From positions 62,001 through 126,000 of the forward strand of contig NZ_ATYV01000001.1 of the NCBI RefSeq assembly GCF_000427865.1: a stretch of DNA of 64,000 bases, in the 5' to 3' direction. Positions 24,580-32,691 of this stretch are shown one piece after another (positions within the stretch are counted from its first letter, which is position 1; the number at the start of each line of letters is the position of its first letter). Position numbers and translations under genes: made by a program. The notes beneath the pieces were generated by a model. That model was not told the DNA's origin. It ran no database searches and saw only the letters and a program-made list of their open reading frames with translations. This DNA is from Corynebacterium sputi DSM 45148. Lineage in GTDB: Bacteria; Actinomycetota; Actinomycetes; Mycobacteriales; Mycobacteriaceae.

Positions 24580-25377
24580 TCAATAGGCAGTAGCCTGTCG
24601 CGAGATCCGGTCGACATCATCCATGAGGATGCTGGGCCACCGGTCGACCTCGGCGGGGGTCCGAGCTACCCGCAGTGAGGCATTCGGCATCAGTTCGGTC
24701 AGACGCAGGGCCGTCGATACCGGGTGTCCAGGGTCATCGGTCCAGGCAAGGATGCTGGTGCGTACTCCGATGGAAGCGATCTGCTCTGGATCCGGAAGGT
24801 TGCTCATGGCAGCGCCTCGAAGCGCCCAGGGAAGTAGCTCTGGGGTGACGTCCGGCAGGGTGACCGGCAGCCCGCTGCGCGCCGGAGGGGGAGCCACGTC
24901 CTGGCCGGCGGTCATCATTGCCTCCACTCCGAACTTCTCCACTAGGTCGGCGCCGAACCGGTACTCGTCGGCTTTCGCGGCGCGGGTCTCCCACGCGGTC
25001 GGCGGGACCATAAGGGTGAAACTGCTGAATCGACCTGGGTCCTTGATCGCAGCGTGCAAAAGGGTGGCACTACCCATCGACGGCCCAACACCGTGGACTT
25101 GCTCGCCAGGGAACCACTGGTCGAGAATTCGCAGGAGGTCGTCGGCCAGGTTTGGCCACTGGTAGTCCTCTGCGACCTGACGGCCGGTGGAGCGGCCGTG
25201 GCCGCGGGCGTCGTAACGCAAAAGGCGGGTACCGCTGAGACCTCGACCGAGGTCGAGGTCGAGGATTCGGTCGCGCTTACGACTCGAGGTCAGACCGTGC
25301 AACTGGACGACAGGGTGCCCGTGTTCGTCGCTGAATTCCATGTCAATGGTCGCTCCCGGTACGGAAAAGGACGGCAT
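24580..25377 (-). CDS. alpha/beta hydrolase
   Basis: A 265-residue hydrolase. VVQLHGLTSSR is the oxyanion strand-loop, RYDARGHGRS is the second signature, and the nucleophile elbow reads GPSMGSAT. A late ILAWTDDPGHPVS gives the catalytic Asp/His neighbourhood. No signal peptide, so cytosolic. The ATG is preceded by AGGAG. Substrate unknown; esters or haloperoxidase-like chemistry are both possible. It stands between the regulator pair and the condensation/GNAT gene, facing away from the latter. Confidence 0.82.
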   Translation of the reverse strand: MPSFSVPGATIDMEFSDEHGHPVVQLHGLTSSRKRDRILDLDLGRGLSGTRLLRYDARGHGRSTGRQVAEDYQWPNLADDLLRILDQWFPGEQVHGVGPSMGSATLLHAAIKDPGRFSSFTLMVPPTAWETRAAKADEYRFGADLVEKFGVEAMMTAGQDVAPPPARSGLPVTLPDVTPELLPWALRGAAMSNLPDPEQIASIGVRTSILAWTDDPGHPVSTALRLTELMPNASLRVARTPAEVDRWPSILMDDVDRISRQATAY

Positions 25378-25451
25378 GACGGCTCCTGTCGTGTTGAATA
25401 TATATTTCCAAGTGCGAATAATCAGCGGTGATTCCGGTCGTTCACATTGTT

Positions 25452-25526
25452 GGAAATGTGCTGGAAACGGGGCGGAAATAGGTGTTTCTCGGTACCTATC
25501 CCATTTCCCGTGTGAACGATAAAATA
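25452..25526 (+). promoter_or_regulatory. promoter region with three phased GGAAA repeats
   Basis: GGAAA occurs at 25452-25456, 25463-25467 and 25474-25478, exactly 11 bp apart, so all lie on one face of the helix. A TAAAAT hexamer at 25520-25525 ends 7 nt before the ATG at 25533, consistent with a leaderless transcript. The repeats would be near -80 to -55 and could bind an activator. Confidence 0.4.
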
Positions 25527-25532
25527 CCCCAT

Positions 25533-27266
25533 ATGCGGCTCACAAACGTTGCTCATATGCGCCTCCCATTCGGGAAACTCTGGGGATACGAAGTATCCGT
25601 GTCTCCGCTGGGGGACGAAATTCCCGTCTCTGCGGACCAACGGCGCCACGTCGGGGCGGGCAATCGGGTCGGCTCCTGGATGGCGTTGTCTTTCCGACTG
25701 GGCGCGCCAGTGCCGAGGGAGGACCTCGCCAAAGCCTGGCTCGCTGTCATTGAGCGACACGGCACTTTGCGCTCTGCATTCCGGCCGGGCACCGACGGCG
25801 AACCCCACGCTTATGAGGTGACCATCGGCCCGGGGACCTGGGTCGAGCATCCGATTGGCCCGGGTGAAGAAGTCAACGACGTGCTTCGCGACGTCCTCGA
25901 TCAGTCCTGTGCCCCCTACCGCACACCGAGCCACCGCCTTTGTGTCCTGGAGACCGCCGCTGGCCCGACGATCATCATTGGCACCGACCACTCGCATGTG
26001 GATATGTGGTCGATGTTGGTGATCCTGCGAGATTTCCTCGATGAACTAGCTGCGGTCCGTGGCGGTGGGGACACTCCGTCACTGAAGGTTGCACCGGACT
26101 TCACCGATCACACCCGGATGTCCCGCGGCGATGCTCCCGAGGACGTCAGCCGACGCTGGGAAGAAATCCTCGAGGCCAGCGGCGGCACTATGCCAACGTT
26201 CCCATTGCCCCTGGGAGACCCCGGCCCGCAATTGGAGCGAGTGGAGGTCCGCGACGTCTTTGACGCCAATGACAGCGCTGGCTTCACCGCCCAGGCTCGT
26301 TTCAAAGGCATCTCGACGCTCTCGTTGGCAGTCTCCGCAATGACTGAAGTGACCCGCGACCTCGCGGACCAGCCGCTGCGCGCGGTGTTCCCCGTGCACA
26401 GCCGATTCGACGAGAAGTGGCATGACGCGGTCGGGTGGTTTATCTCCAACTCGGTGTTGGAAGCCACCGACCCCTCTCCAGAGGCTGCCTCCGCTGCGGT
26501 GCGTGAAGCGGTGAAGATTGGTGCGCACCCGCATGACGACGCCCCCATCCCCGCCGGCATGTTCGCCATCTCTTGGCTAGACCTGCGCCGACTGCCGGTG
26601 AAGGTCGACTCTGTCGGCTTGGAAGCGCAGTATGTTGGTGCCGCGATCCGTACCAACGGTGTGATGCTGTGGTACATCCTCGACGAAACCGGTGTACATC
26701 TGCGCTGTCGCTATCCGGACACCCCAGAGGCCAGGCTCAACGTGGGCAAGTGGCTCGATGAACTGGTTCGACGAATGCAGGAACATGCGAGGTTGTCGGC
26801 GGGTCGAATCTTGGACGTCGATGAGCGGAAGTTCCGCGTCCAGCGCGCAACTCGCGCCGACATCACTCAGGTCGCAGCATTGCTGTCCCGAGACGAGAAG
26901 GTCCGCAATGTGGAAGAGGAGCGGTTCCTTTCCGCATTCGAAGCAGTGAAGTACGACCCATCCCACTACCTCGCGGCGATTCATGACGAGGACGACCACA
27001 TCGTCGGCACCATGCAACTAACCATCGTCCCTGGTCTCACCCGCAGCGACGAGACCCGGATGGAGATTGAACGGTTCGCCGTCGCTCCCTCTGAGCGGAA
27101 TAAGGGGTTGGGTGACGCGATGCTGCGGTGGGCGCATGCCCGCGGACGCGCGCGAGGCGCCACTTACACGCAGGTCTCCGACGACGGCTATTGCTCACAC
27201 ATCCCAGACCTGTGCGCCGACCTCGGCTACGACACCGGTCGCACCGTGTACGAGATGGGTTTGTGA
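25533..27266 (+). CDS. condensation/PapA-like acyltransferase fused to a GNAT N-acetyltransferase
   Basis: A 577-residue fusion. Residues about 10-420 form a condensation-type domain of the kind in NRPSs and mycobacterial PapA proteins: the catalytic motif appears as DHSHVDMWS with His153 and Asp157 (HHxxxD with the first His replaced by Asp). Residues about 430-577 are a GNAT domain with RFAVAPSERNKGLG as acetyl-CoA loop. The protein could join two acyl transfers to one substrate, for example a lipid or peptide-like metabolite. ATG 25533 is preferred because of the -10-like TAAAAT 7 nt upstream; another ATG follows at 25557. Gene ends 1 base from the convergent gene. Confidence 0.8.
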   Translation: MRLTNVAHMRLPFGKLWGYEVSVSPLGDEIPVSADQRRHVGAGNRVGSWMALSFRLGAPVPREDLAKAWLAVIERHGTLRSAFRPGTDGEPHAYEVTIGPGTWVEHPIGPGEEVNDVLRDVLDQSCAPYRTPSHRLCVLETAAGPTIIIGTDHSHVDMWSMLVILRDFLDELAAVRGGGDTPSLKVAPDFTDHTRMSRGDAPEDVSRRWEEILEASGGTMPTFPLPLGDPGPQLERVEVRDVFDANDSAGFTAQARFKGISTLSLAVSAMTEVTRDLADQPLRAVFPVHSRFDEKWHDAVGWFISNSVLEATDPSPEAASAAVREAVKIGAHPHDDAPIPAGMFAISWLDLRRLPVKVDSVGLEAQYVGAAIRTNGVMLWYILDETGVHLRCRYPDTPEARLNVGKWLDELVRRMQEHARLSAGRILDVDERKFRVQRATRADITQVAALLSRDEKVRNVEEERFLSAFEAVKYDPSHYLAAIHDEDDHIVGTMQLTIVPGLTRSDETRMEIERFAVAPSERNKGLGDAMLRWAHARGRARGATYTQVSDDGYCSHIPDLCADLGYDTGRTVYEMGL

Positions 27267-27267
27267 G

Positions 27268-27783
27268 CTACTTCTGAACGGACTTCCGCTTCCGCTCCAA
27301 CTCGATCCACGTCTCATCGATTTGAGCGGCCACCCGGATCCGCGTCCGGCGGCTCTGCGACGACACATCCTGCTGCCGAAGCTTCTCTGCCTTCTCCATG
27401 AGTCCGTTCACGGAAGTGAACAGGTCCTGTGTTTCGGCGTTGACCTCGCCGTGGAAGTAGGCCTTCTCCAAGGTCGTGCCGAGTCCGCGGTTCGACTGCA
27501 GGCGGTCCCATGCAGTCATCTCCACTGCTAGGCGAGCGTGGGAACGGGAGGTGAGGTCGGCGATGGAGGCGTCGAGAAGCAATCCCTCCTCAGTAACACG
27601 CCGGCGCGAAACGCGCGCCGCCCACACCGCGAACACCACAAGCAACGCTCCCACTGAGCCGAGGCCAATCGCCACGACACCAAGCAAGATCACCGCGATT
27701 TTGAACAGCCACGCGATCACCGCCAGGAAAATCAGCCCGATAAAAATCAATGCACAACCGGACGGGGCTCCACCTTTAGCCAT
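27268..27783 (-). CDS. hypothetical membrane protein with coiled-coil tail
   Basis: A 171-residue protein with two adjacent membrane helices (about residues 8-27 and 29-56) followed by a long, charged, probably coiled-coil cytoplasmic region. No domain is recognised. It begins 3 bases after the stop of the next upstream gene on the minus strand (27786-28121), so both form an operon and may make a membrane complex. Function unknown. Confidence 0.7.
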   Translation of the reverse strand: MAKGGAPSGCALIFIGLIFLAVIAWLFKIAVILLGVVAIGLGSVGALLVVFAVWAARVSRRRVTEEGLLLDASIADLTSRSHARLAVEMTAWDRLQSNRGLGTTLEKAYFHGEVNAETQDLFTSVNGLMEKAEKLRQQDVSSQSRRTRIRVAAQIDETWIELERKRKSVQK

Positions 27784-27785
27784 GA

Positions 27786-28121
27786 TTAGTCTCCGCTCAG
27801 ATCGATTGCCATGCCGGTGTTGAACAGCCAGATTCCCGCCAGAACCAACATCACCCCGCCGAGGATTGCTGCCAGAGTCACCGCGATGGCGAAGGGAATA
27901 GTGATGGGGGCGCCCTCGAGTGCGTCCTGGCTGTCGGCGATTTTGTTCAGATCCCGAGACGTCGACGCGATGATGCCGATGTCCTGGTGGTAGTGGTCGA
28001 CCTGCGGAGCAGTGTCAGGCACACCGATGCGCGGGGCGACGGCCGGTGTGGGTTCGGTGAAGATCTCGCCGCGCTTAGCCAGAACATCATTCAATTGGGG
28101 GAGGGGTTCGGTGCTGTCCAT
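27786..28121 (-). CDS. hypothetical single-span membrane protein
   Basis: A 111-residue protein with a Pro-rich soluble N-terminal part and one C-terminal region of 35 hydrophobic residues (about 73-105) that could span the membrane once or hairpin. It is encoded immediately before the coiled-coil membrane protein and probably co-transcribed with it. No known family. Confidence 0.65.
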   Translation of the reverse strand: MDSTEPLPQLNDVLAKRGEIFTEPTPAVAPRIGVPDTAPQVDHYHQDIGIIASTSRDLNKIADSQDALEGAPITIPFAIAVTLAAILGGVMLVLAGIWLFNTGMAIDLSGD

Positions 28122-28450
28122 GATGAGGTAAAAGTATCAGGCACCTGGACACTGGTATTTCACCAGTCGAACACAAACACGAACATCGTCAATCCTGAGT
28201 CAATGCCAGATGTAGAAACCTCTCAAGAGTGGAGGCGGAGTCATTTCGCTCGGCCTCGTCTACCTCGCCGGGAGGCTAGGAAAGGAACGTACACAAGGTA
28301 AACAAACGCTAGGAGAATGAGCCACAAAAGGCCCATCTCTGCCCAGCCGAACTCTGCGACGCTCATCCCGTCGTCATTCGTGGTGTTCCTTCTTGTACCG
28401 GTCGCGAAACCTCATGGTTCCACCGTGACATACCGTTCTCTCATGATTTT
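28122..28450. other. 329-bp stretch without a long gene
   Basis: This interval separates the membrane-protein operon (minus) from a truncated GNAT gene (plus). It holds one plausible small minus-strand gene at 28241-28366. The plus strand has an open frame from 28313 running into the GNAT gene but no ATG, GTG or TTG start before 28451. No tRNA, terminator or repeat was recognised. Confidence 0.5.
28241..28366 (-). CDS. putative 41-residue membrane peptide
   Basis: The frame encodes a 41-residue protein with a single hydrophobic helix (LLWLILLAFVYLVYVPFLA) and a very basic tail (SRRGRRGRAK), the classic topology of a small inner-membrane protein with cytoplasmic C-terminus. Its ATG overlaps the stop of a four-codon frame (ATG ACG ACG GGA TGA) that has AAGGAA upstream, so start by coupling is possible. 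Composition favours a real gene, but the ribosome-binding evidence is indirect. Confidence 0.4.
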   Translation of the reverse strand: MSVAEFGWAEMGLLWLILLAFVYLVYVPFLASRRGRRGRAK

Positions 28451-28801
28451 TTGGCCACCGCACATCGTGACGCCATCGAGACGAAGCTCGCTTCGGACTA
28501 TTTTCCAGCGGTCACCCTGACCGTCGCCGAGCGGGATGAGGCTCCGGTCGGTTTCGCTGGCACCGCGGAGGGCTGCCTGGAGATGCTCTTTGTGTATGAC
28601 GACATGCGCGGTCGCGGCGTCGGTACCGCGCTTCTCAACCACGTGCTTCCTGACGCCTCCGACCTCGAAGTCAACGAGCAGAACCCAGAGGCGGTGGCCT
28701 TCTATGAATCTCGTGGATACACCGTTGTTGGACGCCGCGAACATGACGACTTCGGCATGCCGTATCCTTTTATTCAGATGAGACGAATAAGAGGAAAGTG
28801 A
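28451..28801 (+). CDS. YjaB-like GNAT acetyltransferase, N-terminally truncated
   Basis: The 116-residue frame matches E. coli YjaB from its central part on: LEMLFVYDDMRGRGVGTAL is the acetyl-CoA loop and VNEQNPEAVAFYESRGYTVVGR the usual C-terminal half. YjaB is about 147 residues, so roughly 35 N-terminal residues including beta-1 and alpha-1 are missing. The only in-frame start is TTG at 28451. The frame stays open upstream (reading SHDFL just before, as in the family's THDFL) but no start codon exists there. It is probably a decayed gene, or starts at a non-standard codon. Confidence 0.6.
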   Translation: MATAHRDAIETKLASDYFPAVTLTVAERDEAPVGFAGTAEGCLEMLFVYDDMRGRGVGTALLNHVLPDASDLEVNEQNPEAVAFYESRGYTVVGRREHDDFGMPYPFIQMRRIRGK

Positions 28802-28808
28802 GGCCCCC

Positions 28809-29606
28809 ATGATGGAAGGCTTCTGGCTGGCGTTGGGTATGACCACGCTGGCGGGGCTGGCTACGGGAATTGGCGGCATCATTGCCGTCGTCAAGCAAAA
28901 TCCCGGAAAACGCTTCATGGCCGGAGCACTCGGTTTCTCTGCCGGAGTGATGATCTACGTGTCATTTGTGGAAATCCTGCCGAACGGTTTCGAGGAACTC
29001 ACCGACGCCTGGGGCAGAGCCGGTCCATGGGCAGCAGCTGCGGCATTCTTCGCCGGAGTTCTGCTTATTGCTGGGATCGATCGGCTTATTCCGGAGTCGA
29101 TTAACCCGCATGACTCAGAGAAGATCAACGATCCGGCCTTTTCGTCCGAGCGCAACCGACTCATGCGGATGGGCACGATCACTGCACTGGCGATTGCGGT
29201 GCACAACTTTCCCGAGGGCTTTGCGACGTTCGCCGCCGCCCTCGCCGACCCCTACGTCGCCGTTCCAATTGTCGTGGCCATCGCCATGCACAACATCCCA
29301 GAAGGTGTTGCGGTGGCGGTGCCGGTTCGCCAAGCCACCGGGAGCCGAGCCAAGGCCGTTATATGGTCCTTCGTCGCAGGACTTGCTGAGCCTTCAGGTG
29401 CACTCATCGGCTTCTTCCTGTTGCAGGCATTCCTGGGGCCGGTCGCGATGGGCATGGTGTTTGCTTCGATCGCGGGCATCATGGTGTTCGTCTCTTTGGA
29501 CAAGCTCCTGCCGACCGCCGTGGCAACTGGTCGCCACCACACCGCGGTCTACGGACTATTCGCAGGTATGGCTCTGATGGCCCTCAGCCTGCTGATCCTC
29601 GAATAG
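28809..29606 (+). CDS. zupT: ZIP-family zinc transporter ZupT
   Basis: A 265-residue membrane protein with eight predicted helices. Metal-binding motifs HNFPEG and HNIPEG lie in helices IV and V, and FVEILPNGFEEL precedes them; this set defines ZupT. It imports zinc and other divalent metals. No Zur-type palindrome was recognised in the 7 bases between it and the GNAT fragment, so transcription probably starts further upstream. It heads a same-strand set with ychJ and pncA. Confidence 0.93.
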   Translation: MMEGFWLALGMTTLAGLATGIGGIIAVVKQNPGKRFMAGALGFSAGVMIYVSFVEILPNGFEELTDAWGRAGPWAAAAAFFAGVLLIAGIDRLIPESINPHDSEKINDPAFSSERNRLMRMGTITALAIAVHNFPEGFATFAAALADPYVAVPIVVAIAMHNIPEGVAVAVPVRQATGSRAKAVIWSFVAGLAEPSGALIGFFLLQAFLGPVAMGMVFASIAGIMVFVSLDKLLPTAVATGRHHTAVYGLFAGMALMALSLLILE

Positions 29607-29624
29607 TCAGGTAGGAATGCTCTC

Positions 29625-29999
29625 ATGAGCATCGCGTTAACGGACCCGTGTCCGTGTGGGGGAGAGTCGTACGGCACCTGCTGTGCCAGGTTCCATTCAG
29701 AGGAAGCCCGAGCATCCACTGTAGAGGAGTTGATGCGGGCCAGGTACAGCGCCTTCGTCGCTGAACACGCCGATTTCTTATGGAAGTCATGGCATCCACG
29801 CAATCGCCCGGAGTTGATCACCTTTGATGACACCGAGTGGCTCGGTCTGGAGATTCTCGAGGTGGTCGAAGGGAACTCCGAAGGCATCGTTGAATTTATC
29901 GCCCGCTACCGGGGCGGCGAGCTGCACGAGCGCTCCCGGTTCCTCACCCGCGCCCGACGGTGGATGTACCTCGATGGCGAGTATCCTGTGCAGTCATGA
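29625..29999 (+). CDS. YchJ/UPF0225 family protein with N-terminal SEC-C-like zinc motif
   Basis: A 124-residue protein. The N-terminus DPCPCGGESYGTCC is the Cys-rich zinc-binding knuckle, and MRARYSAFVAEHADFLWKSWHP is the YchJ signature of a NTF2-like fold. The molecular role of this family is not established. The start codon has AGGAA upstream and a TAGGAA hexamer 7 nt away. Its stop overlaps the start of pncA by ATGA. Confidence 0.9.
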   Translation: MSIALTDPCPCGGESYGTCCARFHSEEARASTVEELMRARYSAFVAEHADFLWKSWHPRNRPELITFDDTEWLGLEILEVVEGNSEGIVEFIARYRGGELHERSRFLTRARRWMYLDGEYPVQS

Positions 30000-30655
30000 G
30001 CAACGAGCAGACCCCGGACTCCCGCCGCGCCAACATCGCATTCGGTTCCGATGAGCCGGAGCCACGGCCGTCGATCGCCTACCTCGTCGTTGATGCGCAA
30101 AATGATTTCTCTGAAGGCGGCGCCCTAGCCGTCGACGGCGCGATCGATGCCTACCGGGCCATGCGTCTGCACACCGTCGGCCGTGCCGGACGGTACTCGG
30201 TGCTGGCCACTACGCGGGACAACCACATCGATCCGGGCAAGCACTTTGCGCTGAGCCCGAACTTCGTCGATACCTGGCCGGTGCACTGCCAGGCTGACAC
30301 CCCGGGTGCGGAATTCCACGCCGATGCGAAGGTCGCCTTGGACCTGTTCGAGCAGCTCAACCCGCACGCCCCGCGCATCGACGTCACCAAAGGCGAGTTC
30401 GACGCTGCGTACTCCGGCTTTGAAGGTCACACCTCAGTCGGTGTCTCGCTTGCCGACGCCCTCCGCGCTGCAGAGGTCGAGGAACTAGACGTCGTCGGCG
30501 TCGCCACCGACCACTGTGTTCGTGCAACGGTTCTCGACGCTCTGAAGGAAGGCTTCATCGTTCGCGTTCTCACCAACCAGATCGCTGCGGTGGATTCTGA
30601 GCGCGGACAGGCCGCGCTCGAGGAAATGGAGAAGGCCGGCGCCGTGATCGTCTGA
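29996..30655 (+). CDS. pncA: nicotinamidase / pyrazinamidase
   Basis: A 219-residue isochorismatase-fold amidohydrolase. The catalytic triad is Asp33 (VVDAQNDF), Lys132 (TKGEF) and Cys174 (TDHCVRAT). Metal ligands are Asp75, His77 and His83 (RDNHIDPGKH) and His97 (PVHC), as in PncA. It converts nicotinamide to nicotinate for NAD salvage and would activate pyrazinamide. About 25 extra residues precede the core. The ATG overlaps the ychJ stop, and TATCCT lies 8 nt upstream, so a separate leaderless start is possible. Confidence 0.93.
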   Translation: MSNEQTPDSRRANIAFGSDEPEPRPSIAYLVVDAQNDFSEGGALAVDGAIDAYRAMRLHTVGRAGRYSVLATTRDNHIDPGKHFALSPNFVDTWPVHCQADTPGAEFHADAKVALDLFEQLNPHAPRIDVTKGEFDAAYSGFEGHTSVGVSLADALRAAEVEELDVVGVATDHCVRATVLDALKEGFIVRVLTNQIAAVDSERGQAALEEMEKAGAVIV

Positions 30656-30933
30656 TGCGCAGCCCATTCGAACCCTACGACACCCCGCCGCCAGAACGGC
30701 CCCGTCCGCAGGGCAAACCCTGGAACGGATGGCCGGTTTCCATTGCCGCCGTGATCATAAATCTGATGCTGTACTGGATGGCTCCGGTAGCGGTGGTTGC
30801 CCTGGCTTTCTCTTACTTGGTTGATTCCCGGTGGAAAAGAGGGGATGGAGTGGGGGCGGGGAGGGCGTCGAAAAGCGTCTTCGTGTCGTCCGCGCTGAGT
30901 ATCGCATTCAGCGTGGTTATGTACTTTCAGTGA
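30655..30933 (+). CDS. small membrane protein coupled to pncA
   Basis: A 92-residue protein with a Pro-rich N-terminus and two membrane helices (about residues 28-58 and 74-91). Start and pncA stop share a base (TGATG), a coupling arrangement. No domain recognised. Its 3' end overlaps the convergent carbonic anhydrase-like gene by 17 bases. Confidence 0.65.
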   Translation: MRSPFEPYDTPPPERPRPQGKPWNGWPVSIAAVIINLMLYWMAPVAVVALAFSYLVDSRWKRGDGVGAGRASKSVFVSSALSIAFSVVMYFQ

Positions 30934-31468
30934 CGGACTCCAGGGACACCGGCGTCAGATCCGCATGCCCGCGGGCGGTCTCCACGTAGCGTCCTGCGTG
31001 CGCAATGAACTGTTCCGCAGATTCATCATCGAGCTCGCGGCGGACCTTCGCCGGAATGCCCGCAGCCAGAGAGGCCTCGGGGATCTCTTGGCCTTCCAAC
31101 ACCACGGCGCCGGCGGCGATCAGGCTGCCGGCCCCGATCTTGGAGCGCGACAACAACCCCGACTTCATGCCGATGAGAGATCGACTGCCGACGGTGGAGC
31201 CATGGACCAGGGCCATGTGACCGACAGTGACGTCATCACCGATCACGACGGGGGCATCGCCATCAACGTGAATAACTGAATTGTCTTGGATATTCGTCCG
31301 GGCACCGATGGTGATCGAATTGATGTCACCGCGTAGGACACAGCCGTAGAACACCGAGGCGTCCGGGCCAATGCGGACATCGCCGATAATGACGGCTGTC
31401 GGTGCGATCCACGCTGACGGATGGATACGGGGGGTTCGGCCTTCAAAGGGGAGGATGAGGGGTTCCAT
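30917..31468 (-). CDS. gamma-class carbonic anhydrase-like hexapeptide protein
   Basis: A 183-residue left-handed beta-helix protein of the YrdA/CaiE group. GDVRIGPDASVFYGCVLRGD, TNIQDNSVIHVD and TVGHMALVHG carry the Asp, Gln and three His positions expected for the trimeric zinc site. Many members are active carbonic anhydrases, others are of unknown role. The ATG at 31468 gives the usual family N-terminus (MEPLILPFEG); TATCAA lies 7 nt upstream, suggesting a leaderless mRNA. Confidence 0.88.
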   Translation of the reverse strand: MEPLILPFEGRTPRIHPSAWIAPTAVIIGDVRIGPDASVFYGCVLRGDINSITIGARTNIQDNSVIHVDGDAPVVIGDDVTVGHMALVHGSTVGSRSLIGMKSGLLSRSKIGAGSLIAAGAVVLEGQEIPEASLAAGIPAKVRRELDDESAEQFIAHAGRYVETARGHADLTPVSLESVTEST

Positions 31469-31500
31469 GCGACCATTGATACACACGTAAACTTCGGGAC
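31469..31500. promoter_or_regulatory. 32-bp divergent leaderless promoter pair
   Basis: Only 32 bases separate two divergent start codons. On the plus strand TAAACT is followed after 7 nt by the ATG at 31501; on the minus strand TATCAA is followed after 7 nt by the ATG at 31468. Each -10 would put transcription start at or next to the start codon, and each -35 region would fall inside the opposite gene. Confidence 0.5.
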
Positions 31501-31734
31501 ATGTCTAACAAAAAGAAGTCACTTAAGAACCTGCCCACAACCCAGAAGATCGTCATTGGTGCTATCAGCGCCGTCGAGTTCGGCCTCAAGGTCCTCGCTT
31601 GGTACGACATCTCCCAGCGCAAGCCCGGCGAACTGCGCGGACCGAAGTGGTTCTGGACCACCGTCCAGGGCGTGAACTTCATTGGACCGATCGCTTACTT
31701 CGCTTTCGCCCGCAAGCCGAAGCAGGGCAAGTAG
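31501..31734 (+). CDS. small basic membrane protein (PLDc_N-like)
   Basis: A 77-residue basic protein with two short membrane segments. The second, QGVNFIGPIAYFAFARKP, resembles the end of phospholipase-D N-terminal (PLDc_N) type membrane modules. It stands alone without a catalytic domain. The start is supported by TAAACT 7 nt upstream rather than a Shine-Dalgarno sequence. Function unknown. Confidence 0.75.
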   Translation: MSNKKKSLKNLPTTQKIVIGAISAVEFGLKVLAWYDISQRKPGELRGPKWFWTTVQGVNFIGPIAYFAFARKPKQGK

Positions 31735-31757
31735 CTCTTCTCGGTACAATCGGACGC

Positions 31758-32081
31758 ATGATTTTCATTGTGGTCAAGTACAACGTTAAGGCTGAGTTTG
31801 CAGAGGAATTCCCGAGCCACGTTGCGGAGTTCACCAAGAACACCCGCGCCGAGTCGGGCAACAAGTTCTTCGAGTGGTCCCGCGACTTGGACGACCCGAA
31901 CCAGTATGTGCTCGTCGAAGCGTTCGAGGACGATGCGGCGGAAGCCCACGTGAACTCCGAACACTTCGCAAAGGGCCTTGAGGCGATGCGCCCGCTCCTC
32001 GCGCAGACGCCGCGTATCGTCTCGCAGTCCCTGCCGGACATGGACGGCTGGGATGAAATGGGAGAGCTGGTCATCGACTGA
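31758..32081 (+). CDS. ABM-domain protein (putative quinol monooxygenase)
   Basis: A 107-residue dimeric alpha/beta-barrel protein of the antibiotic biosynthesis monooxygenase family: MIFIVVKYNVK at the start, FEWSRDLDDPNQYVLVEAFED in the middle and EAHVNSEHF as the alpha-2 motif. YgiN-like members oxidise quinols without cofactors. The ATG follows TACAAT by 7 nt, suggesting leaderless expression. Its stop shares one base with the start of the next lipoprotein gene. Confidence 0.88.
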   Translation: MIFIVVKYNVKAEFAEEFPSHVAEFTKNTRAESGNKFFEWSRDLDDPNQYVLVEAFEDDAAEAHVNSEHFAKGLEAMRPLLAQTPRIVSQSLPDMDGWDEMGELVID

Positions 32082-32602
32082 TGAAGACCTTCCGCTTTAC
32101 GACGTTCACCGCCACCGCCGCAGCTGCCACCCTCCTCATCACTGGATGCGGGTATGACCCGGGCACGGTCGAGGATGGAGGTGAGCGTCGTCAGCAGATT
32201 GAGGAGGCACAGGAGGCAGGCTCGGAAGAGACTGACCGTCAGATGACGGCACACCTCCTGGCGGATGCCCACGCTTTGGTGGAGATCTCCGGCGCGATCA
32301 TGGCTGATCCGGAAACTCCGCAGGAGATGTGGGATATCGCGGATCGAGTTCAGGTTCTGTCGACCGGTCAGCTCGGTTCCCTCCCGGAAGAGTTCCAGGA
32401 AGGCGGCTCCGCAGCTATCGATCCGGCTACGGTTCTGGACGCAGAGGACCCAAATGCCGCATACATCGAACTTCTCCAGAGCGACCTGCCACGGTTGAGC
32501 AGCGCGTGGGGCGAGCTTGAAGATGCGCAGAACGAGACACTTTCGACCACGGCACGGATGTCCGTTGAAGAGATCGACGCCATCGAACAGATGCTGCCGT
32601 AG
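32081..32602 (+). CDS. hypothetical secreted lipoprotein
   Basis: A 173-residue protein with signal segment and lipobox ITGC near residue 23. The mature part is acidic and almost entirely helical, with no recognised domain. It is coupled to the ABM-domain gene by TGATG. It would be lipid-anchored on the outer face of the membrane. Confidence 0.75.
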   Translation: MKTFRFTTFTATAAAATLLITGCGYDPGTVEDGGERRQQIEEAQEAGSEETDRQMTAHLLADAHALVEISGAIMADPETPQEMWDIADRVQVLSTGQLGSLPEEFQEGGSAAIDPATVLDAEDPNAAYIELLQSDLPRLSSAWGELEDAQNETLSTTARMSVEEIDAIEQMLP

Positions 32603-32691
32603 CTCTCAGATCCCGCCAAAACTCTCATCTTTCGAGTGCGTGTCCGGTAGCATCACGCAGCTGACACAAGCACCACACGAAAGTTGAGGAC

